This document shows, one piece after another, positions 1 to 6,093 of a DNA stretch of 16,364 nt (position 1 is the stretch's first letter; each line of letters opens with the position of its first letter). This DNA is from CAZJKO01 sp964546995. GTDB lineage: Bacteria; Bacillota_I; Bacilli_A; RF39; UBA660. Position numbers and translations under genes: made by a program. The notes beneath the pieces were generated by a model, which searched no databases, had not been told where the DNA came from, and saw nothing but the letters and a program-made list of their open reading frames with translations. Location: assembly GCA_964546995.1 (NCBI GenBank), contig CAZJKO010000023.1, forward strand, positions 1 to 16,364, read 5' to 3'.

Positions 1-1
1 A

Positions 2-604
2 GGAACGATTATTCAATATCAAGTAAATGATACAGAGTCAAAGTACTTCCATGTGATGTTTGATGATAAAGATACTGGTACTCTTACGATGCAACAGAGG
101 GAGAATACAATCAATGCAACAAAATGGTATGACACAGGAACAACAACAGGTGATAATAGTAAGGGACCGCTAACGGTACTGCCAGCTTTGGAAAAAGCGA
201 CATTTTCTTGGACGAATGTTAATGACCAAACTTATCAGATGGGTGTTACTCCTTTTCAAGGAAATAAGTTTACGGGATGTAGTTTTACGGAATGTACTGT
301 GAATACTTATACAATGCCTCAGCGTACAGGAAAGGCGCGAATGATTACGGTTCAAGAAGCGATTATATTAGGATGTACTGATGTCAATAATTCTTGTCCA
401 AATTGGATGAACAATTATTTAAAGGATAATGAGTCCTATGGAGGCACGGTTGCACATGATACAGATTATGGATATTGGACTATGTCTTCTGAAGCCATCT
501 ATGATAATGTGGCTATGAGTGTATTTGCTTATGGTGCTATGGGGCATTATCATTCATTATATTCGAATTATGGTGCGCGTGCGGTGGTTGTCATTGATAA
601 ATAA
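2..604 (+). CDS. Surface protein paralog, C-terminal part (5' end cut by window edge)
   Basis: The reading frame is open from base 2, so the gene begins outside the window; the first ATG in view (53) is internal. The visible 200 residues align throughout with the C-terminal half of the complete paralog at 736-2034, sharing blocks such as KYFHVMFD, QRENTI, KGPLTVLP, NTYT, WMNNYLK, GGTV and GYWTMS and the ending GARAVVVIDK. Four Cys residues fall in two pairs (GCSFTEC and GCTDVNNSC). The shape resembles the C-terminal domains ending in an xRPVI-like strand found in many secreted Bacilli proteins (DUF6273/FGE-like, from memory and unconfirmed). By analogy with the paralog it is probably an exported adhesin or surface-display protein with a SipW-type signal, which is not visible here. 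The main difference from the paralog is a divergent patch at 488-571. Confidence 0.75.
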   Translation, partial: GTIIQYQVNDTESKYFHVMFDDKDTGTLTMQQRENTINATKWYDTGTTTGDNSKGPLTVLPALEKATFSWTNVNDQTYQMGVTPFQGNKFTGCSFTECTVNTYTMPQRTGKARMITVQEAIILGCTDVNNSCPNWMNNYLKDNESYGGTVAHDTDYGYWTMSSEAIYDNVAMSVFAYGAMGHYHSLYSNYGARAVVVIDK

Positions 605-609
605 GTTTT

Positions 610-638
610 AGTGATATTTATCACTTTCTTTGTTTTTT
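610..638 (+). terminator. Intrinsic terminator after first surface paralog
   Basis: A 6-bp stem AGTGAT (610-615) pairs with ATCACT (620-625) around an ATTT loop. A T-rich tail follows and begins six bases after the upstream stop codon. It separates the two paralogs into independent transcription units. Confidence 0.65.
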
Positions 639-663
639 AGGTGTAAAACTCTTATTTCTTTTA

Positions 664-692
664 TTGTCTTTTAAAAAAAGATTTGTTATAAT
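664..692 (+). promoter_or_regulatory. Sigma-A-type promoter with extended -10 for the second surface protein
   Basis: TTGTCT (664-669) and TATAAT (687-692) are separated by 17 bp, and a TG dinucleotide stands one base upstream of the -10. The predicted start is near 699, giving a leader of about 35 nt to the TTG codon at 736. Confidence 0.7.
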
Positions 693-735
693 TTTTATGA
701 TATGAGAAAGTACTCTAGATAAGAGGTGTAGAGAA

Positions 736-2034
736 TTGGAAGATAAGAATAAGAGTAAAATGTTTATGATTGGTATGAGTGTTTTGCTTGTGTTAGTTTT
801 GGTGATTGGTGGTACTTATGCTTGGTTTACATTACAGTTAAAAGGAACCAAAGTCAATGTGTTAAAAGCGGGGTCATTATCTCTTGTTTTGAATGATGTG
901 AATAGTGTTGGAATTAATAGTGAAAAAGCTGTACCCATATTAGATAAAGTGGGTGAAACACTAGATCCTTATCATTTTACGTTGGAAAACAATAGCCATG
1001 TTTCTAGTAGTTATACCATTTATTTGGATGATGTTGATCTAGAAGAAGGGGAGACGAGGATGAGTGATTCTTTTGTTAAATATCAATTAACAAAGGATGG
1101 GACGAAAACGACTGCTCTATTAAATACAATAGGTGAAAATCCAAATCGCGTATTAGATAGTGGAACGATTCACGGAAATCAGACGATTACTTACGACTTA
1201 AGACTATGGATCGATGAGAACACAGGAAATGAAGCGATGGGGACGACGTTAAAAACGAAGATCAGAGTTGTTGCAACTCAGTCTGATGAAGTATTAGAAG
1301 GAAATCCCAACATTTTAAATGTCTATCGTTATAGTACAGAAGATGGAACAAAATGTATTACTGGTGAAGAGAGTAGTTGTGTCGAATTAACAGAGAGACC
1401 TGAAACATATACAGCTGGGACAATTATCAAGTACAAAGTAAACGATACTTTAGAAAAGTACTTTCATGTGATGTTCGATGAAGGAGATCGTTTGGTTCTT
1501 CAACAAAGGGAGAATACGATTTCTGCAACGATGTGGTATGATGTGGCGAATGATAATACGAAGGGACCTTTGACAGTACTTCCTTTACTAGAGAATGAGA
1601 CTTCAGGATGGACGAATGTACTTGATCAGGAGTATTCGATGGGGACTACTCCTTTTCAAACAAAACCTTTTACAGGATGTACCGTTGATAGTACAACAAA
1701 AGAAATCGATTGTACAGTCAATACTTATACACTTTCCCAACGTACAGCTAAAGCTCGAATGATTACGACTCAAGAAGCAAGTCGTTTAGGTTGTAAATAT
1801 TTGGTAGATCAAAGTTGTCCAGTATGGATGAACAATTATTTAAAAGAGAATGAATCTTACGGAGGAACGGTAAGTCATGATACAGATCTTGGTTATTGGA
1901 CGATGTCTGTCGATTCTTCTAATATGTTGGTATTCACTATGGCTTATATTGGTTCTGTCAGTTTTGCTGATACAATGTATACGAGTTGTGGTGCGCGTGC
2001 TGTGGTTGTCATTGATAAATATAGATTCTCGTAA
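736..2034 (+). CDS. Secreted TasA-like surface protein with SipW-type signal and C-terminal ligand-like domain
   Basis: 432 aa, likely exported and displayed on the cell surface. Residues 9-26 form a hydrophobic segment followed by GGTYAWF (25-31), the hallmark of SipW-cognate signals seen in TasA and camelysin. Residues ~32-190 read as a TasA/CalY-like beta-sandwich (KAGSLSLVLND near 44-54, then a 'TLENNSH...YTIYLDD' stretch). Residues ~200-432 form a separate Cys-containing domain shared with the truncated upstream paralog and ending GARAVVVIDK. The start is TTG: AGAGGTG at 722-728 lies 7 bases upstream, whereas the first in-frame ATG (760) has no such site and would cut the charged N-terminus. 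It has its own promoter. No sipW, sortase motif or reverse transcriptase lies nearby, so the partner peptidase must be elsewhere. The TasA-type N-terminus is firm; the fold and ligand of the C-terminal domain are not known. Confidence 0.8.
   Translation: MEDKNKSKMFMIGMSVLLVLVLVIGGTYAWFTLQLKGTKVNVLKAGSLSLVLNDVNSVGINSEKAVPILDKVGETLDPYHFTLENNSHVSSSYTIYLDDVDLEEGETRMSDSFVKYQLTKDGTKTTALLNTIGENPNRVLDSGTIHGNQTITYDLRLWIDENTGNEAMGTTLKTKIRVVATQSDEVLEGNPNILNVYRYSTEDGTKCITGEESSCVELTERPETYTAGTIIKYKVNDTLEKYFHVMFDEGDRLVLQQRENTISATMWYDVANDNTKGPLTVLPLLENETSGWTNVLDQEYSMGTTPFQTKPFTGCTVDSTTKEIDCTVNTYTLSQRTAKARMITTQEASRLGCKYLVDQSCPVWMNNYLKENESYGGTVSHDTDLGYWTMSVDSSNMLVFTMAYIGSVSFADTMYTSCGARAVVVIDKYRFS
1417..2021. 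repeat. Diverged duplicate of bases 2-603 (tandem paralog domain)
   Basis: The coding DNA of the C-terminal domain is duplicated at 2-603 and 1417-2021, about 1.4 kb apart. Similarity is patchy: stretches of near identity (for example the last 32 bases, 572-603 against 1990-2021, differ at one position) alternate with a divergent patch at 488-571 against 1909-1989. Confidence 0.7.
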
Positions 2035-2052
2035 AAGAGTTTCTTTTTTTTT
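2027..2052 (+). terminator. Weak possible terminator after the surface protein
   Basis: A short CTC/GAG hairpin overlapping the stop codon is followed by a long T-run. The stem is only 3 bp, so termination may be inefficient and readthrough into the EIIB-like gene is possible. Confidence 0.3.
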
Positions 2053-2086
2053 CTTTTTATAGTATACTTATGGTAGGTGATAGATA

Positions 2087-2392
2087 ATGGAATATATGAT
2101 TTTAGCAGTGATTTTGTTTATTATTTTGTTTGCTATTTTAAAGGCAAATAAGAAAGATGTTCAACTTGATCTTAATAAATTGGTTGACTATTTAGGTGGA
2201 AAAGATAACATTATCGATACAGAAATTCATCTTTCTAGGTTTAAGGTAACGCTTAAAGATGTGTCTTTGGCTAATAAAGATGCGATTCAAAAGTTAGGGG
2301 CTAAGGGAATTGTTGAAATCGATAATCAGCTTAAGATTATTTTGGGACCAGAGAGCAAACAATTAAAAAAATATATAGACGACTTAAAGTGA
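2087..2392 (+). CDS. Membrane-anchored EIIB-like domain protein lacking the catalytic Cys
   Basis: 101 aa. Residues 3-18 are one hydrophobic segment. Residues ~24-101 match the PTS EIIB domain of the glucose/GlcNAc family: LVDYLGGKDNI (32-42), then RFKVTLKD (51-58), KLGAKGIVEI and IILGP. Active EIIB domains carry Cys in the 'C-x-T-R-L-R' motif and pass phosphate from EIIA to sugar. Here the aligned position is His48 in IHLSRFKV, so the usual phosphocysteine cannot form. No EIIC or EIIA gene is adjacent. The protein is therefore more likely a regulatory, scaffold or sensing domain than a transporter subunit; this is inference. RBS TAGGTGA (2074-2080) supports the ATG. Its stop lies within the terminator stem, so it forms a separate unit from the kinase downstream. 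Confidence 0.75.
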   Translation: MEYMILAVILFIILFAILKANKKDVQLDLNKLVDYLGGKDNIIDTEIHLSRFKVTLKDVSLANKDAIQKLGAKGIVEIDNQLKIILGPESKQLKKYIDDLK

Positions 2393-2412
2393 TAAAATTC
2401 ATCACTTTTTTT
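2386..2412 (+). terminator. Intrinsic terminator overlapping the EIIB-like stop codon
   Basis: An 8-bp stem AAAGTGAT (2386-2393) pairs with ATCACTTT (2401-2408) around a 7-base loop, followed by T's. The TGA stop (2390-2392) is inside the 5' arm. Confidence 0.75.
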
Positions 2413-2417
2413 CATAT

Positions 2418-2434
2418 TTCGACAAAATTCGACA
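2418..2434 (+). promoter_or_regulatory. Tandem Spo0A-box-like sites upstream of the kinase gene
   Basis: Two perfect TTCGACA sites (2418-2424 and 2428-2434) lie in direct repeat exactly 10 bp apart, on the same DNA face. TTCGACA is the complement of the established Spo0A box TGTCGAA. They cover the place where a -35 element should be for the TATAAT at 2446-2451, as in Spo0A-activated sigma-A promoters. A third copy, TGTCGAA in the opposite orientation, is at 2482-2488 inside the first codons of the gene. The heptamer also occurs by chance in several coding regions of the window, so the tandem intergenic placement is the main evidence. Confidence 0.55.
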
Positions 2435-2445
2435 AAGAAAGTGCA

Positions 2446-2451
2446 TATAAT
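2446..2451 (+). promoter_or_regulatory. -10 element of the histidine kinase promoter
   Basis: A perfect TATAAT with no good -35 at 17 bp (CAAAAT), consistent with an activator-dependent promoter. Predicted transcription start is near 2458. It shows that the GTG at 2441 cannot be the start codon on this transcript. Confidence 0.55.
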
Positions 2452-2473
2452 GGAACTAGAAAGAAGGAAGTTT

Positions 2474-3718
2474 ATGTTATTTGTCGAACAAATTATGCTC
2501 AATATCGTCTATTTGTCTTTTCCCTTATTGATCTATATTATCTATGTGGCGTATCAAAAGAATTTAAACAAAGATGAGCATTCTCTTTTCTTTGAAGTAG
2601 CGCTTTTTACTTCGTTATATTTGGTGATTCGATATGGTAGTGTCATGGAGAAGACTTGTTCTACGATTCTTTTTAATATTCCTTTACTTCTTAGTTATTT
2701 GAAGGGTAGGAAGATTACGCCTCTTTTTATTTCGATTATTTTAATCTGTTACAGTGTCAATGTTCATCATATTCCGTTTTTGTTTGTTTTGTTTGAATAC
2801 ATTATCTATTATGGCGTCTATGTTTATATGACGAGACGAAAGATTACGTTTTCTTATCTCATTCATACGTTTATTTTGATGAAGAGTGCTATTTTGTCGT
2901 TTGAAGTATTTGCGTTTTACAATCCTGAAGGAACATTTTTATCTAATTTTGCTCACATTTTTACTTCTATGCTTTCTTTTTATTTTGTGAGTTACGTTAT
3001 CTTTTATTTACTAAAAAAAGGAGGAGACATCATGGATTTAACGAGTACGATGAAGGAATTAGAAAAAGAAAAGAAACTTAGGGCATCTCTTTTTAAGATT
3101 ACCCATGAGATTAAGAATCCGATTGCTGTTTGTAAGGGATATTTAGATATGCTCGATTTATCGAATGAAGAGAAAGTTCGGAAATATATTGGTATTGTGA
3201 AAAGTGAAATTTCTAGGACTCTTACTTTGATGGATGATTATTTGGATTATACGAAGATTAAAATTATCAAAGAAGAAGCAGATATTTATATGCTTATCGA
3301 GGAGACTCTCGATTCGTTAGAGAGTTTGTTTCGGAAGAATGAGATTACGACGAAGTTTGTGATTCCTGATGATGAACTTTATATGATGGTCGATTACAAT
3401 CGGTTAAAACAAGTGTTAGTCAATGTATTTAAGAATTCTATGGAAGCGAAAAAAGAAGGGCGAAAGATGACGATTTGGTTATCGACAAAGAAAGTTAAGG
3501 GTCAGTTTATTATTACGATTCGCGATAATGGAATTGGGATGGATGAAGAGTCTTTGGAACGTGTTTCAGAAATGTTTTATACGACGAAACAAAAAGGGAC
3601 GGGACTTGGTGTTAGTCTTTCTAAAGAGATTATCGAACTTCATGGTGGTAGTATGCGGTATGAATCGACTTACGGAAAGGGTACGAAAGTGATTATTACA
3701 CTTCCATTATTACAATAA
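2474..3718 (+). CDS. Orphan membrane sensor histidine kinase, KinB-like
   Basis: 414 aa when started at ATG 2474, which has AAGGA 5 bases upstream; an in-frame GTG at 2441 precedes the TATAAT and has no RBS. Residues 1 to ~185 contain six or seven hydrophobic membrane segments with little extracellular sequence. A coiled linker follows (KELEKEKKLRASL), then the HisKA dimerisation domain with phosphoacceptor His211 in THEIKNP, and an HATPase_c domain with Asn321 (N box), DNGIG at 351-355 and GTGLG at 375-379. It should autophosphorylate and pass phosphate to a response regulator. No regulator gene is adjacent, as is usual for phosphorelay sporulation kinases. Size and layout match KinB (six membrane segments, about 430 aa), and Spo0A-box-like sites precede it. 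The KinB assignment is inference; kinase function is firm. Confidence 0.88.
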   Translation: MLFVEQIMLNIVYLSFPLLIYIIYVAYQKNLNKDEHSLFFEVALFTSLYLVIRYGSVMEKTCSTILFNIPLLLSYLKGRKITPLFISIILICYSVNVHHIPFLFVLFEYIIYYGVYVYMTRRKITFSYLIHTFILMKSAILSFEVFAFYNPEGTFLSNFAHIFTSMLSFYFVSYVIFYLLKKGGDIMDLTSTMKELEKEKKLRASLFKITHEIKNPIAVCKGYLDMLDLSNEEKVRKYIGIVKSEISRTLTLMDDYLDYTKIKIIKEEADIYMLIEETLDSLESLFRKNEITTKFVIPDDELYMMVDYNRLKQVLVNVFKNSMEAKKEGRKMTIWLSTKKVKGQFIITIRDNGIGMDEESLERVSEMFYTTKQKGTGLGVSLSKEIIELHGGSMRYESTYGKGTKVIITLPLLQ

Positions 3719-3733
3719 AAAAGGACTTTTTTT
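3717..3733. terminator. Weak A/T-only bidirectional hairpin between convergent genes
   Basis: A run of six A's, GGAC and a run of seven T's can form an A-T hairpin readable from both strands. It overlaps the ends of both convergent genes. Stability would be low. Confidence 0.35.
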
Positions 3734-3932
3734 AGTAATACCATACAGGTGGATAATAGTAATTGGGATATGGATAAAAATTGTTTTGGTTTATCGAAGA
3801 ACCCACGATTCCTCCTAGTAAAAATGGTATGGTGAAAGATGGGCTAAAGATGTTTCTTCTTCGAAAGAAAAATCGAGGTGGTCGATACATAAATCTTCGA
3901 TCATTGGGTATATTATAATTGTAACCGTACAT
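3732..3932 (-). CDS. Small Tyr/Pro-rich protein of unknown function
   Basis: 66 aa. The start at 3932 is chosen because AAAGGAG (complement of 3940-3946) lies 7 bases upstream; a longer in-frame reading from 3995 has no such site. Layout: a basic, Tyr/Arg/Phe-rich N-terminal half (RPPRFFFRRR at 18-27), a short hydrophobic glycine segment (IPFLLGGIVGSS at 35-46) and a Tyr/Pro tail ending YYYPPVWYY. Small Bacilli proteins with a similar 'FLLGG' core and Tyr/Pro-rich tail exist as hypothetical or coat-like proteins. This family link is from memory, and no function can be assigned. It lies between, and opposite to, the kinase and aminopeptidase genes. Confidence 0.6.
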   Translation of the reverse strand: MYGYNYNIPNDRRFMYRPPRFFFRRRNIFSPSFTIPFLLGGIVGSSINQNNFYPYPNYYYPPVWYY

Positions 3933-3989
3933 AAAACGACTCCTTTCTTTAGGTATTTTATGTGAGGAATTTAAAAAGGTGAGGTGCTT

Positions 3990-5108
3990 ATGCAAGAGAA
4001 AATTAAAAAGTTAGCTAGTACAATTGTGCATTATTCGTTGGGATTAAAGAAGGGGGATAAGGTGTTAATTACGTATCAGACGGATGAAGCAAGAGATCTT
4101 GTGAAAGAGATTGTTTTATCTTCTGTTGAAGTTGGTGCTGTTCCTTATACCAATTTGACTGATCCTATTTTGGGAACGATTTTAACGGAGAATACGACAT
4201 CGGAACGAATTTCGTTAATTCGCGATTATCATCAATTTGAAGTGGATCATTTTGATGCCTTTGTTAGTATTCGTTATCGAGTGAACGATTATGAAGGAAA
4301 GAATGTCAATCCACAAATTATCCATGAGTTGGGAGAAGCGTTAGTCGATGTTCAAGATGTAAAGATCAATGAAAGACAGTGGGTTCTTCTCAATTATCCT
4401 AGTCCTCTTGATGCTTATAAAGCGAAGATGAAAATCGATGAGTTTCGCGAGTTTGCTTTCGATGTGATGACTGTTAATTATCAACAGATGAGTGAGGCAA
4501 TTCGTCCTTTGAAAGAATTGATGGAGAAAACGGATCAAGTTCGCATTGTATCGCCTGGTACCGATATTACTTTTTCTATTAAGGGAATGCCTGCTATTCC
4601 TTGTACAGGGGAGAAGAATATTCCCGATGGGGAACTTTACAGTGCACCTATTCGCGATAGTGTAAATGGTGTTATTACTTACAATACACCTAGCCCTTAT
4701 CAAGGAAACATTTTTCATCATGTTTCGCTTACGTTTGAAAATGGGAAAATTGTCAAAGCAACTTGCGATGAAGATGATGAAGTTCTTAATAAGATTTTCG
4801 ATGCCGATGAGGGTGCAAAATATGTTGGGGAATTTTCTCTTGGATTCAATCCACAAATTCTCTATCCAATGGGAGATATTTTATACGATGAGAAAATTTT
4901 GGGTAGTTTACATTTTACCCCTGGTCGTGCTTATAAAGATTGTTACAATGGAAACGAATCGAGTATTCATTGGGATATGGTGTTAATCCAACGTGAAGAT
5001 TTTGGTGGAGGAGAGATCTATTTTGACGATGTGCTAATTCGTAAAGATGGAATGTTTGTACTACCAGAACTTACACCTTTAAATTATGGATATTCTAATA
5101 AACAGTAA
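3990..5108 (+). CDS. Aminopeptidase, M29 family (AmpS/PepS-like)
   Basis: 372 aa, the usual length for M29 metallo-aminopeptidases, which are cytoplasmic and release N-terminal residues from peptides. Family signatures are present in order: GEKNIPDGELYSAP with metal-binding Glu215, GEFSLGFNP, the GSLHFTPGRAY stretch with a conserved His, and SSIHWDMV with the His/Asp metal pair. The ATG at 3990 is preferred over the in-frame GTG at 3984 because the RBS AAGGTGAGG (3976-3984) overlaps the GTG and is correctly spaced for the ATG. It is a single-gene unit closed by a strong terminator. No clear promoter was seen in the short gap upstream. Probable role: peptide turnover. Substrate preference cannot be read from the sequence. 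Confidence 0.9.
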   Translation: MQEKIKKLASTIVHYSLGLKKGDKVLITYQTDEARDLVKEIVLSSVEVGAVPYTNLTDPILGTILTENTTSERISLIRDYHQFEVDHFDAFVSIRYRVNDYEGKNVNPQIIHELGEALVDVQDVKINERQWVLLNYPSPLDAYKAKMKIDEFREFAFDVMTVNYQQMSEAIRPLKELMEKTDQVRIVSPGTDITFSIKGMPAIPCTGEKNIPDGELYSAPIRDSVNGVITYNTPSPYQGNIFHHVSLTFENGKIVKATCDEDDEVLNKIFDADEGAKYVGEFSLGFNPQILYPMGDILYDEKILGSLHFTPGRAYKDCYNGNESSIHWDMVLIQREDFGGGEIYFDDVLIRKDGMFVLPELTPLNYGYSNKQ

Positions 5109-5130
5109 CCATTCTTTTGAAATATAATAA

Positions 5131-5158
5131 AAATCAAGGAATTTCCTTGATTTTTTTT
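5131..5158. terminator. Strong bidirectional intrinsic terminator
   Basis: A 10-bp perfect stem AAATCAAGGA (5131-5140) with TCCTTGATTT (5144-5153), loop ATT, flanked by A-rich DNA on the left and T's on the right. It can end both the aminopeptidase transcript (+) and the phosphoesterase transcript (-). Confidence 0.85.
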
Positions 5159-5163
5159 ATTTG

Positions 5164-6093
5164 TTATGAGAGTTTATTTAGGCGAAAGAAATTGATACTA
5201 GGGCGATTGAATAAGCGAATTGGATAATCACTGGTTCCAATTCCTCCTGAGATATATAGATCTGTATTTTTTATTTTATAGTATTCTTCACTATATTTTC
5301 TAGCACCTTTTACTTTGATGATCGATCCATAGAAAGGAAGCCTTACTTGACCGTTGTGGGAGTGACCTGCTAATGCTAACGATGTGGGATATGTTGCTAG
5401 GATATTATCGATGTTATCTGGTTCGTGTAGTAAGGTAATGGTATAGATGTTTTGGTTGTTGTTTTCCGTTTTGAAATAGTGAAACGCTTTTTCGAAATCT
5501 AAGTGTCCTTTGATACTACTACTTAGTCCGACTAGAAGAATGGGGTCTTTGTCTTCGTAATAGATTAGATCATAATCATTATCTAAAATATGAAAGCCAC
5601 TTTTGGTTAAAATGTTGTTAAAGTCATCTGTTTCATAGTCGTGATTTCCCGTTACGGCATATTTTCCCACTGTCGATGTAATGGATGATAAGAGTTTTGT
5701 GATGTTTTCTCGTTCTTGTTCGTCTTTTATTTGGTAGCTCCGATCAATAAAATCTCCCGTGAAAGCGACGAGGTCTGGTTTTCGTTTGTTGATTTGATCG
5801 ACTAAGTTTTCTAATTCTTCTAAAAGGATGGTGCTTCCATAGTGAAGATCGCTAAAGTGGATGATTTTGAATCCATGAAAGGAAGAGGGGAGAGTTTCGC
5901 TTTCTATTTTTTCTTCTTTGACGATGAGACCACTTGTCGCTATGTATCTTGCATAAAGTAAAAAAGAAAAGGTTACAAAGAGAAAGGCAAATCCGATTTT
6001 AAACGTAATCAAGAGGCGTTTTTTCCATTTTTCTTGACGTTCTAGTTTGGTGAGTTCTTTTTGTTTGGTTTTGTTTCTTTCTTCACGAGTCAT
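5164..6093 (-). CDS. Membrane-anchored calcineurin-like metallophosphoesterase (YkuE/YaeI-type)
   Basis: 309 aa. A strongly basic N-terminus (1-26) is followed by one membrane segment (~27-51), then a calcineurin-like dimetal domain with all motifs: D82 and H84 (SDLHYG), GDFID 113-117, GNHD 149-152, LLHEPD, and AGHSHNGQ. Proteins of this build remove phosphate from nucleotides, phospholipid intermediates or other small phosphoesters at the membrane. The C-terminal ISGGIGTSDYPIRLFNRP stretch is typical of the YkuE/YaeI group. The start overlaps the end of the upstream SDR gene by 11 bp, and GGAGG lies about 12 bases upstream, so the two genes are co-transcribed and probably translationally coupled. 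The substrate is unknown. Confidence 0.88.
   Translation of the reverse strand: MTREERNKTKQKELTKLERQEKWKKRLLITFKIGFAFLFVTFSFLLYARYIATSGLIVKEEKIESETLPSSFHGFKIIHFSDLHYGSTILLEELENLVDQINKRKPDLVAFTGDFIDRSYQIKDEQERENITKLLSSITSTVGKYAVTGNHDYETDDFNNILTKSGFHILDNDYDLIYYEDKDPILLVGLSSSIKGHLDFEKAFHYFKTENNNQNIYTITLLHEPDNIDNILATYPTSLALAGHSHNGQVRLPFYGSIIKVKGARKYSEEYYKIKNTDLYISGGIGTSDYPIRLFNRPSINFFRLNKLS

Noticed and set aside
1..2034. A complete diversity-generating retroelement
   Set aside because: No reverse transcriptase, Avd gene or template repeat is in the window; only the variable-patch pattern supports it.
2386..2393. TGA read as Trp (Mollicutes code)
   Set aside because: TGA ends the EIIB-like, SDR, ylxR and infB frames at the expected lengths, and Trp is TGG throughout.
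2441..2473. GTG start at 2441 for the histidine kinase
   Set aside because: The TATAAT at 2446-2451 overlaps these codons and no RBS precedes the GTG, whereas AAGGA precedes ATG 2474.
2389..2577. A 62-aa reading frame overlapping the terminator and kinase start
   Set aside because: It starts inside a terminator stem, has no RBS, overlaps the kinase in another frame and has no recognisable composition.
4341..4856. Long minus-strand frames inside the aminopeptidase, infB, nusA and pnp genes
   Set aside because: They lie wholly within well-identified genes, lack RBS and show composition expected from the antisense of coding DNA.
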